The notes under the pieces: model-generated | What the model was told of the DNA's origin: nothing | What the model saw: the letters and a program-made list of their open reading frames with translations, nothing else | Database searches by the model: none | Shown here: positions 35,085 to 43,615 of the stretch, in pieces | How the letters are laid out: every line of letters begins with the position of its first letter | Numbering within the stretch: position 1 is the first letter of the stretch | Source of the DNA: Phaeovulum sp. | GTDB taxonomy: Bacteria; Pseudomonadota; Alphaproteobacteria; Rhodobacterales; Rhodobacteraceae | Direction of reading: 5' to 3' | Assembly: GCF_030684035.1 (NCBI RefSeq) | Contig: NZ_JAUXPI010000037.1 | Span: forward strand, 1-64,000 | DNA length: 64,000 bases | Program-made: the position numbers and the translations under genes

Positions 35085-36482
35085 ATGGTTGTCAACACGC
35101 TCTCGGGCCGGTTTGCGCTGCTCACCACGCTGTTCGTGGTGCTGGCAGAGGTGCTGATCCTGTTGCCTTCGCTGGCGAGTTTCCGGCAGGATTACCTCTC
35201 GTCACGGCTTGAGCGGGCGCAGATTGCCTCGCTCGCGCTGCTGACCACTGATGCGATGATCGAGCCCGAGCTTGAGGCCGAGCTGTTGCTTAATGCCGGA
35301 GTGCTGAACGTGGTTCTGCGCCGCGACGACGTGCGCGAACTTGTGCTTTCCTCGCCGGTGCCGACGCCGGTCTATGCCACCTACGATCTGCGCGATGCTA
35401 CGCTTCCCGGGCTGATCGGCGATGCGCTGATGCTGCTTGGCGAGACCGAGGAAAGGGTGATTCGGGTGATTGGCGCGCCGGTGCAGAGCGGCGGGCAGCT
35501 GATCGAAATCACCCTGAAGACCCAAAGCTTGCGCAGTGAAATGATCGAATACGGGCTGCGCGTGCTGGCACTTTCCGCAGTGTTTTCGGTAGCGACCGCG
35601 ATTTTGCTTTTCGTTGCCGCGCGAAGCCTCATCGTGGTGCCGATCCAGCGGGTTGTGCGCCACATGACCGCCTGGGCCGAGGCACCGGAAGATGCGCGCC
35701 GCATCATCACCCCTTCGGCGCGGGTCAACGAGTTGCGCGAGGCCGAGGGGGCGCTTGCCTCGATGCAGCACCAGCTTGTGGCCTCGCTCCGGCAAAAGGA
35801 ACGGCTGGCACAGCTTGGGCAGGCGGTGGCCAAGATCAGCCACGATCTGCGCAATATCCTGACCACGGCGCAGCTTTTTGCCGACCGCATGGAGGAAAGC
35901 CAGGACCCCGCGGTCAAGCGGGCGGCCCCCAAACTGGTAAACTCGATTTCGCGCGCGGTGAACCTGTGCGAAAGCACCCTTGCCTTTGGCAGGGCGCAGG
36001 AGCCGCCGCCTTCGCTTACCCGCTTCATGCTGGCGGAACTGTTCGCAGAGGTGATCGAGGGCGAGGCAATGGCGGCCGAAGCCATGGGCGTCGAATTCGT
36101 CACCGACGTTGTTCCCAATCTGGTGATCCGGGCAGACCGCGACCAGTTGCACCGGGTTCTTTCAAATCTGGCGCGCAACGCGCGCCAGGCGATTGCCGCA
36201 ACCGGCAAGCCCGGCACCATCGAGCTGGGCGGCGGCGAGGAAGAAGCGGGTTGGTGGCTGCGGGTGGGCGACACTGGCCCCGGTCTGCCCGAACGGGCGC
36301 GCGAGCACCTTTTCCAGCCGTTCCAGGGTGGCAGCCGCCAGGGCGGCAGCGGCCTTGGCCTTGCCATTGCCGCTGAACTGGTGCGCGGTCACGGGGGCAG
36401 GCTGGACCTGTTGCGCACCGATGCCGACGGCACCGAATTTCTGCTCCACCTGCCGCGCGAGCTGGACGAGGCCGACACCTAG
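35085..36482 (+). CDS. Orphan membrane sensor histidine kinase
   Basis: A 465-residue kinase. TM1 is at about 10-30 (FALLTTLFVVLAEVLILLPSL), a periplasmic sensor at about 30-155, TM2 at about 160-185, then HAMP and HisKA. The phosphoacceptor is H253 in KISHDLRN. The N-box reads LSNLARNARQAI, G1 is VGDTGPGLP and G2 is GGSGLGLAIAAEL. GAGGAAGG precedes the ATG at 35085. No response regulator lies beside it, so it is an orphan, with targets elsewhere or a phosphorelay. It is divergent from rpmH with a 240-base gap. Confidence 0.9.
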   Translation: MVVNTLSGRFALLTTLFVVLAEVLILLPSLASFRQDYLSSRLERAQIASLALLTTDAMIEPELEAELLLNAGVLNVVLRRDDVRELVLSSPVPTPVYATYDLRDATLPGLIGDALMLLGETEERVIRVIGAPVQSGGQLIEITLKTQSLRSEMIEYGLRVLALSAVFSVATAILLFVAARSLIVVPIQRVVRHMTAWAEAPEDARRIITPSARVNELREAEGALASMQHQLVASLRQKERLAQLGQAVAKISHDLRNILTTAQLFADRMEESQDPAVKRAAPKLVNSISRAVNLCESTLAFGRAQEPPPSLTRFMLAELFAEVIEGEAMAAEAMGVEFVTDVVPNLVIRADRDQLHRVLSNLARNARQAIAATGKPGTIELGGGEEEAGWWLRVGDTGPGLPERAREHLFQPFQGGSRQGGSGLGLAIAAELVRGHGGRLDLLRTDADGTEFLLHLPRELDEADT

Positions 36483-36599
36483 ATCGCCCGTTGTGGCCCG
36501 AGCGGGTCAGCCCTGCGCGCCGTACCGCTCTGGCCAGCGCATGCGCGCGGTGGAATGACCCGGTCATGGTCCGGGCGCGGAACGGCACGCATTTAGCCC

Positions 36600-36628
36600 T
36601 TGCAAAGCCCCGTCGCCGCGTCTAAATG
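36600..36628 (+). promoter_or_regulatory. Promoter for tRNA-Arg
   Basis: TTGCAA (36600-36605) and TAAATG (36623-36628) are separated by 17 bases and end 12 bases before the tRNA. The position fits a dedicated tRNA promoter. Confidence 0.55.
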
Positions 36629-36640
36629 CCCCTCCACAGT

Positions 36641-36717
36641 GCACCCGTAGCTCAGCTGGATAGAGCATCAGACTACGAATCTGAGGGCCGGGCGTTCGAA
36701 TCGCTCCGGGTGCACCA
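36641..36717 (+). tRNA. tRNA-Arg (ACG)
   Basis: A 77-base cloverleaf with CCA encoded (36715-36717). The acceptor stem GCACCCG (36641-36647) pairs with CGGGTGC (36707-36713). The anticodon stem TCAGA (36668-36672) pairs with TCTGA (36680-36684), and the loop CTACGAA gives anticodon ACG at 36675-36677, reading CGU and, with A-to-I editing, CGC and CGA. The T-loop TTCGAAT is normal. An intrinsic terminator follows. Confidence 0.96.
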
Positions 36718-36726
36718 ATGAATACA

Positions 36727-36757
36727 AGGGCTTGGGCGTCGCCGCCCGAGCCCTTTG
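36727..36757 (+). terminator. Terminator after tRNA-Arg
   Basis: A 12-bp stem with one T-G pair (36727-36738 with 36743-36754, AGGGCT-type arms) is followed by TTTGCGTTTCG. It ends the tRNA transcript ten bases after the CCA. Confidence 0.7.
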
Positions 36758-36892
36758 CGTTTCGTGCCTGCACCGGCTCGCGGCGTTTCCCGGCCGGCTG
36801 CCGCAAGGCGACAACCGATCACGCGAAGGACACGATCCCCGCCCGCTTGCGGGCATGTTGCGCGGGGCCGATGGCGGCGGTTGACGGCCGGA

Positions 36893-37459
36893 TCAATCCT
36901 TGGCGCGTTCCTGATAGGCATAGTCGTCGGTGGAAATCACCACCCGGGTGCCCGCGCCGATATGTGGCGGCACCATGATGCGCAGCCCGTTCGAGCAGAT
37001 GGCGGGTTTGTAGGACGACGAGGCGGTCTGCCCCTTCACCACCGGCTCGGTTTCGGTAATTTCGACCGTCACCTTTTGCGGCAGTTCGATGGCAATCGCC
37101 ACGCCTTCAAAGGTTTTCAGAAATACCTTGATGCCTTCGTTCAGGAATACCTTGCTGTTACCCACCACATCGGCGCTGACCGTGACCTGTTCGTAATTGT
37201 CAGGGTTCATGAAGTGGTAGCCTTCACCATCTTCATAGAGAAAATCGTATTCGCGCTCGTCCACGGTCGCCTTCTCCACCATTTCGGTGGTGCGCCAGCG
37301 TTCGCTTACCTTCACCCCGTCGGCGATGCGGCGCATGTCGATGCTGGTGGTGGGGGTGCCCTTGCCGGGGTGGAAGTTTTCGGCGGTGAGCACGACATAG
37401 AGTTTGCCTTCCAGCTCGACGACGTTGCCCTTGCGAAGCGATGAGGCGATGACTTTCAC
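36893..37459 (-). CDS. efp: Elongation factor P
   Basis: EF-P, 188 residues, relieves ribosome stalling at polyproline stretches. The N-terminal KOW-like domain ends in the loop HPGKGTP, whose Lys (K33) is the residue beta-lysinylated by EpmA in gamma- and some alphaproteobacteria. Two OB domains follow, ending with [22 protein letters not shown] precedes the ATG on the reverse strand. The modifying enzyme epmA is divergently adjacent, which supports the lysine-type modification. Confidence 0.96.
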   Translation of the reverse strand: MKVIASSLRKGNVVELEGKLYVVLTAENFHPGKGTPTTSIDMRRIADGVKVSERWRTTEMVEKATVDEREYDFLYEDGEGYHFMNPDNYEQVTVSADVVGNSKVFLNEGIKVFLKTFEGVAIAIELPQKVTVEITETEPVVKGQTASSSYKPAICSNGLRIMVPPHIGAGTRVVISTDDYAYQERAKD

Positions 37460-37566
37460 GGGTGCGGTTCCTTGCGATTACGTTACCCGCAGCGTATCAC
37501 GCGCGGGCTTTGGCCCTGCACCTAGCCCATGTTCCAAAAAATCTCCAGCCGAAAGCCGCGCTCCCA

Positions 37567-38625
37567 ATGGCCTCAAAGGCAGAAAACCCCGCCCCTTCGC
37601 CCTGGTGGTCGCCGGGCCGCCATGCCGACCGTCGCCCGGTTCTGTTGGCGCGCAACCGGGTGCAGGCGGCGCTGCGCGGCTGGCTGGCCGCCGAAGGCTT
37701 CACCGAGGTTGACCCGGTGGGGCTGCAAATCAGCCCCGGCAACGAGGCGCATCTGCACGGCTTTGCCACCGAAGCGATCGGCAATGACGGCGCGGCGCGG
37801 CGGATGTATCTGCACACCAGCCCCGAGTTTGCGATGAAGAAACTGCTGGCGGCGGGCGAGGCGCGGATTGCCGCCTTTGCCCATGTCTGGCGCAACCGCG
37901 AGCGTGGGCCGCTGCACAGCCCCGAATTCACGATGCTTGAATGGTATCGAGCGGGCGAGCCTTACGAGGCGCTGATGGCGGATTGCGCGGCGGTGCTTCG
38001 GCTTGCGGCCGAGGCGTCGCAAACACCCGTGCTGCGCTACCGGGATCGCAGCTGCGACCCCTTGTTGCAGCCCGAGCGGATAAGCGTTGCGGAGGCCTTT
38101 ACCCGATACGCGGGGATCGACCTCTTGGCGACGCTTGCCCCCGATGGCACGCCCGACAGGGCGGCGATGGCGGCTGCGATGCAGGCTGCCGGGCTGCGGG
38201 TGGCCGAGGACGATACCTGGTCCGACATGCTCAGCCGGGCGCTGGTGCAAAAGGTCGAGCCGAACCTCGGCCTCGGCCGCGCCACGATCCTTGACCGTTA
38301 CCCCGCCGCCGAGGCCGCTCTGGCGCGGCGCACGACAGACGATCCGCGCGTGGCCGAAAGGTTTGAGCTTTATGCCTGCGGGGTGGAACTGGCCAACGGC
38401 TTTGGCGAGTTGACCGACGCCGCCGAGCAGCGCCGCCGGTTCATGCTGGAAATGGACGAGAAGGCCCGGGTCTACGGCGAACGCTACCCATTGGACGAAG
38501 ATTTCCTTGCAGCGCTGGCGATCATGCCCGCCGCCAGCGGGATCGCGCTCGGCTTCGATCGGCTGGTGATGCTGGCCACCGGTGCGCCGCGCATTGATGA
38601 TGTGCTCTGGGCACCGGTTGCCTGA
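37567..38625 (+). CDS. epmA: EF-P--lysine ligase EpmA (PoxA/GenX)
   Basis: EpmA, 352 residues, a lysyl-tRNA synthetase paralogue that attaches beta-lysine to EF-P. The class II catalytic core has the motif 2 region RNRERGPLHSPEFTMLEWY and motif 3 GIALGFDRLVML. The tRNA anticodon-binding domain of LysS is absent, as expected. The start MASKAENPAPSPWWSPGRHA is chosen because WWSPGRHADRRP is the usual beginning, though the Shine-Dalgarno is weak. EpmB (the 2,3-aminomutase) and EpmC are not in the window. It converges on tsaC with five bases between stops. Confidence 0.9.
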   Translation: MASKAENPAPSPWWSPGRHADRRPVLLARNRVQAALRGWLAAEGFTEVDPVGLQISPGNEAHLHGFATEAIGNDGAARRMYLHTSPEFAMKKLLAAGEARIAAFAHVWRNRERGPLHSPEFTMLEWYRAGEPYEALMADCAAVLRLAAEASQTPVLRYRDRSCDPLLQPERISVAEAFTRYAGIDLLATLAPDGTPDRAAMAAAMQAAGLRVAEDDTWSDMLSRALVQKVEPNLGLGRATILDRYPAAEAALARRTTDDPRVAERFELYACGVELANGFGELTDAAEQRRRFMLEMDEKARVYGERYPLDEDFLAALAIMPAASGIALGFDRLVMLATGAPRIDDVLWAPVA

Positions 38626-38630
38626 GCATT

Positions 38631-39590
38631 TCAGCGCGGCGCTGCGGCGCGGCGCAGGCGGTCATTTATCGCACGGCCAAGGCCCTTTTCGGGAATCGGC
38701 GAAACCGCAATGCGCCCCTTCGGGCCGGCCAGCGCATCCGCCTCGCGCAGCGCTTGAAACAGGTTCGCCGCCGCCTCGACCAGATCGCCCGAAGCCGAAA
38801 GCGTGAGCGCCCCGCCTGAGACAGGCGCGCCAAAACCGATCCAGACCTCGCCCGCCACGGGCGCTTGCGCGTCAAGCCGCAGCGCGGCAGCAGGGGCGTA
38901 GTGAGAAGCGAGCTGACCGGGGGCAAGCGGCCTGGCAGGGTCGGGGTCGCTGGCAAGCGGCCCCCCGAGGCAAGCCTCGATCGCCTCCAGCGGCAACCCG
39001 CCGGGGCGCAGCAGGCGCGGCGGGTCAAGCGCCACGATGCTGCTTTCCAGCCCCACCGCGCAGGGGCCGCCATCGACAACGGCAGCAACGCGCCCCGCAA
39101 GCCCCGCCAGCACATGCGCCGCCCGCGTCGGGCTGACCTTGCCTGACGGATTGGCCGATGGTGCCGCCAGCGGGCCACCGAAGGCGCGGAGCAGGGCTTG
39201 CGCCACCGGGTGCGCGGGCACCCGGATTGCCACGCTTTCGTTGCCCGCCGTGACCAGCGGCGAAAGACCCGCGCCTTCGCGCAGCGGCAACACCAGCGTC
39301 AGCGGTCCCGGCCAGAAGGCGGCGGCCAGCCGCTCGGCCTCGGGCGAGACATGCGCAACCGCGGCTGCTGCGGCAAGGTCCGGCACATGCACGATCAGCG
39401 GGTTGAACCGCGGCCGCCCCTTGGCCGCGAATATCCGCGCCACCGCGAGGTCGCTTCTGGCGTCGCCGCCCAGCCCGTAGACGGTTTCTGTCGGAAACGC
39501 GACCAAGGCACCGCTGCGCAGCAGTGCCGCCGCCTCGGCAATGCCGGGGCCGGTGGGGGCGATCAGGCGGGTGGCGACGGCTTCGGGCAT
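38631..39590 (-). CDS. tsaC: Threonylcarbamoyl-AMP synthase, Sua5 type
   Basis: A 319-residue Sua5 protein that makes threonylcarbamoyl-AMP for the universal tRNA t6A modification. The YrdC domain (about 1-205) has FPTETVYGLGGDAR, KGRPRFNPLIVH and APSANPSGKVSPT. The C-terminal Sua5 domain (about 220-319) begins after the linker PLAPGQLASHYAP. The start at 39590 (MPEAVATRLIAP) fits. An open frame reaches 39701 but lies in the promoter gap. It is divergent from the acyl-CoA dehydrogenase and convergent with epmA. Confidence 0.93.
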   Translation of the reverse strand: MPEAVATRLIAPTGPGIAEAAALLRSGALVAFPTETVYGLGGDARSDLAVARIFAAKGRPRFNPLIVHVPDLAAAAAVAHVSPEAERLAAAFWPGPLTLVLPLREGAGLSPLVTAGNESVAIRVPAHPVAQALLRAFGGPLAAPSANPSGKVSPTRAAHVLAGLAGRVAAVVDGGPCAVGLESSIVALDPPRLLRPGGLPLEAIEACLGGPLASDPDPARPLAPGQLASHYAPAAALRLDAQAPVAGEVWIGFGAPVSGGALTLSASGDLVEAAANLFQALREADALAGPKGRIAVSPIPEKGLGRAINDRLRRAAAPR

Positions 39591-39699
39591 TCGTGACGCT
39601 GCGTTGATGCTGTGCAACTGGCCGCCATGGGCTAACCATTGACAAAAGCCATACGCGCCCCGGCCCGTGATGCCAAGGCGCGCGCGAGGGAGGAAAACC

Positions 39700-41391
39700 A
39701 TGCCGTATCATTCACCCGTGGGCGAATTCCGCTTCATCCTCGGGCAGGTGGTGCCCCTGGCTCCGCTTGCTGCGACCGAGCGCTTTGCCGAGGCAACGCC
39801 CGATATGGTCGAAGCGATTCTCGAAGGTGCCGGGCGGATGTGCGACGAGGTGCTGGCCCCGCTGGCGCGGGCGGGCGACCGGACCCCGGCGCGTCTGGAG
39901 AATGGCGTGGTGCGGTCATCACCCGGCTTCAAGGAAGGCTTCGCGGCGATTGCCGAGGGCGGCTGGGTGGCGGTGGCGGCATCGGCCGATTTCGGCGGCA
40001 TGGGGCTGCCGCAAACGCTGAACATGGTGGTGAACGACATGATGTCGGGGGCCTGCCTGCCATTGCAGCTGAACGCGCTCTTGACCCAGGGCCAGATCGA
40101 GGCGCTGGAGCACCATGCCAGCGACGAGATCAAGGCGCTCTACCTGCCCAAGCTGATTTCCGGTGAATGGTCGGGCACGATGAACCTGACCGAGCCGCAA
40201 GCGGGCAGCGACGTGGGCGCGCTGCGCAGCAAGGCCGAGCCCCTGGGCGACGGCACCTATGCGATTTCCGGGCAGAAGATATTCATCACCTGGGGCGACA
40301 GCGACCTGACCGCGAACGTCTGCCATCTTGTGCTCGCCCGCCTGCCAGACGGAGCGCCGGGAACCCGCGGCATCAGCCTGTTCATGGTGCCGAAGTTCCT
40401 GCCCGATGCCAGCGGCGACCCCGGCGTGGCAAACAGCCTGAAGGTGGTGAGCCTTGAGCACAAGCTGGGCCTGCATGGCTCACCGACCTGCGTCATGGCG
40501 TACGAAGCGGCCAAGGGCTGGCTGGTGGGAGAACCGCACAAGGGCATGGCGGCGATGTTCACCATGATGAACAATGCGCGGCTGGCGGTGGGTGTGCAAG
40601 GCGTGGGGGTGGCCGAGGCGGCGTATCAGAAGGCGCTGGAATACGCGGGCGAGCGCAACCAGATGGGCCCGATCATCAACCACGCCGATGTGCGCCGGAT
40701 GCTGGCGACGATGAAGGCCGAGGTCTTTGCTGCTCGGGCCATCGCGCTGGCCTGCGCGGTGGCGCTCGATCTGGGCCGCGCGACCGGCGAGGCGGACTGG
40801 GCGGCGCGGGCAGCCCTGCTGACCCCTATTGCCAAGGCCTATGGCACCGACGTGGGCATGAACGTGTCGGAGACCTGCGTGCAGGTGCACGGCGGCATGG
40901 GTTACATCGAGGAAACCGGAGCCGCGCAGTTCTACCGCGATGTGCGGGTGACGGCGATTTATGAAGGCACCAACGGCATTCAGGCGATGGACCTTGTCGG
41001 GCGCAAGATGATGGACAGCGGCGAGGCCGCCTTCCGCTTGCTGCAGGAAGTCGAAGACAATGCCGAAGCGGCGCGTGCCCTCGTGCCGCAGCTTGCGGGC
41101 GATGTCTGGGCCGCCGCCGAGACCCTCCGCGAGGCCACCGAACTGCTTCTGGCGCAGGGCATGGAAGATCGCTTTGCCGGTGCCGTGCCCTATCTGCGTG
41201 CCTTCGCCCGGGTGCTTGGCGCGCATTACCACCTTCGCGCGGCGGTGGCAGAGGGCGGCACCGGGCCGCGAACGGCACTTGCTGCCGTCTATATCCGCCG
41301 CCTGCTGCCGCAATATGCCGCCGCGCTGGCCGAAGCGCGCGAGGGGGGCGAGGGGCTTTTCGCGCTTTCGCCCGAGGATCTGGCGCTGTGA
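39700..41391 (+). CDS. Acyl-CoA dehydrogenase (DmdC-like family)
   Basis: A 563-residue FAD-dependent acyl-CoA dehydrogenase. The FAD/acyl-binding segments MNLTEPQAGSDVGAL and ISGQKIFITWGD are present, and the catalytic Glu is in IYEGTNGIQAMDLVGRKM. The extra C-terminal domain (about 440-563) is that of the long family that includes 3-methylmercaptopropionyl-CoA dehydrogenase DmdC, which acts in DMSP breakdown. A general fatty acyl-CoA role is equally possible. The start at 39700 follows GGGAGGAAAACC. The stop overlaps the next gene by GTGA, so the two are co-translated. Confidence 0.9.
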   Translation: MPYHSPVGEFRFILGQVVPLAPLAATERFAEATPDMVEAILEGAGRMCDEVLAPLARAGDRTPARLENGVVRSSPGFKEGFAAIAEGGWVAVAASADFGGMGLPQTLNMVVNDMMSGACLPLQLNALLTQGQIEALEHHASDEIKALYLPKLISGEWSGTMNLTEPQAGSDVGALRSKAEPLGDGTYAISGQKIFITWGDSDLTANVCHLVLARLPDGAPGTRGISLFMVPKFLPDASGDPGVANSLKVVSLEHKLGLHGSPTCVMAYEAAKGWLVGEPHKGMAAMFTMMNNARLAVGVQGVGVAEAAYQKALEYAGERNQMGPIINHADVRRMLATMKAEVFAARAIALACAVALDLGRATGEADWAARAALLTPIAKAYGTDVGMNVSETCVQVHGGMGYIEETGAAQFYRDVRVTAIYEGTNGIQAMDLVGRKMMDSGEAAFRLLQEVEDNAEAARALVPQLAGDVWAAAETLREATELLLAQGMEDRFAGAVPYLRAFARVLGAHYHLRAAVAEGGTGPRTALAAVYIRRLLPQYAAALAEAREGGEGLFALSPEDLAL

Positions 41392-42449
41392 ACCGCGTGC
41401 CGGGCATTGCCCCGGTCCGCCACCCCTGGGCCGAGCCGCCCGCGCCCGGCAAGGCGCATGAGGTAGCGCCGGGCGTGCTCTGGCTGCGGCTGCCGCTGCC
41501 GATGGTGCTCGATCATGTCAACGCCTTCGCGCTTGATGATGGCGAAGGCTGGACCGTGATCGACCCGGGCATGGATACGCCAGCCGCGCGGACGGTCTGG
41601 GCGGCGCTTCTGTCCGGGCCGCTTGCGGGCAAGCCGGTGGTGCGGGTGCTGGTCACGCATTACCACCCCGATCATATCGGCCTTGCGGGCTGGTTTCAGG
41701 CGCGGGGTGCCGCGCTTTGGACCACCCGCACGAGCTGGCTTTTCGCGCGCATGCTGGCGCTCGACGAACAGCCGGTGCCGGCGGCCGAAACGCTCGCATT
41801 CTGGCACGCAGCGGGGATGGAGCCCGCGCTGCTCGCCCGCCGCGCCAGGGAGCGGCCCTTCAACTTCTGCGACACGGTGCACCCGCTGCCACTTGGCTAT
41901 CGGCGCATTGCCGAGGCCGAGGCAATCACCGCGGGCGGGCGCAGCTGGCGCGTGCGGATCGGCCATGGCCACGCACCGGAACATGCGACGTTTTGGAGCG
42001 AAAGCGACGATCTGGTGATTGGCGGCGACCAGCTCTTGCCCTCGATCAGCGCCAACCTTGGCGTTTACGCGACCGAGCCCGAGGCTGACCCGGTGGGCGA
42101 ATGGCTCGAGTCCTGTGCGCATCTGGCGCGCTTTGCCGAGGATCAGCACCTCGTGCTGCCCGGCCACAAGCTGCCTTTCACCGGCCTGCCGCAGCGGCTG
42201 GCGCAGATGGCCGAGGCGCATCACAAGGGGCTGGCGCGGTTGCAGGCGCTACTGGCAGAACCGCGCACCGCCTGCGCCTGCTTCCCGGCGCTTTTCCGAC
42301 GCAGCATCGGCGAAGCGGAATACGGCCTTGCACTGGTCGAGACCGTGGCGCACCTGAACCACCTTTTGCAGACCGGTCGCGCCACGCGCCGGTTGAGCGG
42401 TGAGGGCGTCTGGCTTTGGCAGGCAGCAAGGTCGCACGGCGGGGCGTGA
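41388..42449 (+). CDS. Metallo-beta-lactamase-fold hydrolase
   Basis: A 353-residue MBL-fold hydrolase. The metal motif is THYHPDHIGLAG (HxHxDH), with later ligands in GHGHAPEHATFW and GGDQLLPSISANLG. A winged-helix-like C-terminal region (about 270-350, LARLQALLAEPRT) is shared with the group that includes hydroxyacylglutathione hydrolases and acyl-CoA thioesterase-like proteins. GTG 41388 overlaps the acyl-CoA dehydrogenase stop, which suggests a shared pathway, perhaps CoA thioester or ester hydrolysis. Exact substrate unknown. Confidence 0.85.
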   Translation: MNRVPGIAPVRHPWAEPPAPGKAHEVAPGVLWLRLPLPMVLDHVNAFALDDGEGWTVIDPGMDTPAARTVWAALLSGPLAGKPVVRVLVTHYHPDHIGLAGWFQARGAALWTTRTSWLFARMLALDEQPVPAAETLAFWHAAGMEPALLARRARERPFNFCDTVHPLPLGYRRIAEAEAITAGGRSWRVRIGHGHAPEHATFWSESDDLVIGGDQLLPSISANLGVYATEPEADPVGEWLESCAHLARFAEDQHLVLPGHKLPFTGLPQRLAQMAEAHHKGLARLQALLAEPRTACACFPALFRRSIGEAEYGLALVETVAHLNHLLQTGRATRRLSGEGVWLWQAARSHGGA

Positions 42450-42510
42450 CAGATTGCCGCAGATTTGCTAGATCGGCTGCAACCCAACCGGATTGAACAG
42501 GGAGAGAGCC

Positions 42511-42645
42511 ATGGCTGACCACGCATCGGGGAACATGAATATTGCGGCGCAACAGCACACGTTTGCCAGCTTCGTGACCTTTGTGAAGCGCGCATCCGTT
42601 GCCATTGCGGTGATTTTGGTGTTTCTAGCAATCGTCAACGGCTGA
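42511..42645 (+). CDS. aa3-type cytochrome c oxidase subunit IV, small
   Basis: A 44-residue single-pass membrane protein (MADHASGNMNIAAQQHTFAS, then a helix to VFLAIVNG). It matches the bacterial aa3 oxidase subunit IV family, whose members start MADH, have a conserved Gln/Thr-Phe-Phe-type segment and end in one helix. AGGGAGAGAG precedes the ATG. The catalytic subunits (CtaC, CtaD, CtaE) are not in the window, so this is the usual orphan location for the family. Confidence 0.85.
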   Translation: MADHASGNMNIAAQQHTFASFVTFVKRASVAIAVILVFLAIVNG

Positions 42646-42669
42646 CCCCCGAACCCTGGAGCCTGCAAG

Positions 42670-43299
42670 ATGCGCCGCCTGCTCATTTGCCTCTTCCTGC
42701 CGCTGCTTCTGGCTGCCTGCGGTGCCGAGCCTGTCTGGGCCCCCGATGACGCTGTCGCCCGTGCGGTCTATTCGAGCAAGGCCCCACCTTCGATCACGCT
42801 CTTTACCGTGATCAGCACCGACACCGGCTCGGGTGCGCATTCGGCACTGATCATTGATGGTGTCCAGCGCGTGCTTTTTGACCCGGCGGGCACCTGGTAC
42901 CACCCCTTTGTGCCCGAGCGGAACGATGTGCATTACGGCATCACCGACCAGATGCGGGTCTTCTACATCGATTACCACGCGCGCGAGACCTATTGGGTGC
43001 TTGAACAGACAGTGCCGGTTTCGCTTGAGGTGGCCGAGGTGCTGCGGGCACGGGTTGAGGCTTATGGTGCGGTGCCGAAGGCATTTTGCAGCAACTCGGT
43101 CTCGACCATTCTCGGCGGAGTGCCGGGCTTCGAGAATGTCAACACGACCATGTTCCCCAAGGCACTTTCGCGCGCCTTTGGCGAATTGCCGGGGGTTACC
43201 AGGGCCGAACACTACGATGGCGACCCGGATGACAATTCGGGCGTGCTGATGGTGACCCCGGCCGAGTTGCGCGCGGGCGTGACCCCTACCCTAGGCTGA
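42670..43299 (+). CDS. Lipoprotein, possible permuted papain-like fold
   Basis: A 209-residue lipoprotein: the signal peptide ends in the lipobox LLAAC (Cys 17). A conserved-looking His lies in SGAHSALIIDG and is followed by FDPAGTWYH, then a Cys in AFCSNSVSTIL about 85 residues later. The His-before-Cys order and these contexts recall permuted NlpC/P60-type (YiiX/YebB) proteins, but no catalysis is known here. The family is otherwise unrecognised. Its last 14 bases overlap the azlD end tail to tail. Confidence 0.6.
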   Translation: MRRLLICLFLPLLLAACGAEPVWAPDDAVARAVYSSKAPPSITLFTVISTDTGSGAHSALIIDGVQRVLFDPAGTWYHPFVPERNDVHYGITDQMRVFYIDYHARETYWVLEQTVPVSLEVAEVLRARVEAYGAVPKAFCSNSVSTILGGVPGFENVNTTMFPKALSRAFGELPGVTRAEHYDGDPDDNSGVLMVTPAELRAGVTPTLG

Positions 43300-43615
43300 A
43301 CAAGGCGAGATAGAGCACCGCCAGCCCGCCGATGATACCGGCGAGGTTGTTGCGTGTCACGATGCCAATACCCACCGTCGCCACCGCCGCCAGAAACCGC
43401 GGCAGATCGAAAGCACCATCGGTGGCGGCGGGCCAGAGCACCAGCGGAGCCACAAGCCCAGGCAGCACCGCCACTGGCGTATAGCGCAGATACCGCAGCG
43501 CCCATTCCGGCAGCGAGCGGTTGCCGATCATGCCAAGGAATGAAAAGCGCAACAGAAACGTGCCGATGCCCAGCCCGATGATGACGACCCAGATTGCGCC
43601 GGTCGAATAGCTCAC
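43286..43615 (-). CDS. azlD: Branched-chain amino acid transport protein AzlD
   Basis: AzlD, 109 residues, the small partner of AzlC, with four membrane helices. Family features are RFSFLGMIGNRSLPEWALRYLRY, then AVLPGLVAPLVLW. The start is GTG 43615, which overlaps the azlC stop (GTGA) and has GGAGG five bases upstream, giving the expected N-terminus SYSTGAIWVVIIGLG. An ATG at 43636 would overlap azlC by 25 bases. AzlCD exports branched-chain amino acids or analogues. Confidence 0.88.
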   Translation of the reverse strand: MSYSTGAIWVVIIGLGIGTFLLRFSFLGMIGNRSLPEWALRYLRYTPVAVLPGLVAPLVLWPAATDGAFDLPRFLAAVATVGIGIVTRNNLAGIIGGLAVLYLALFSLG

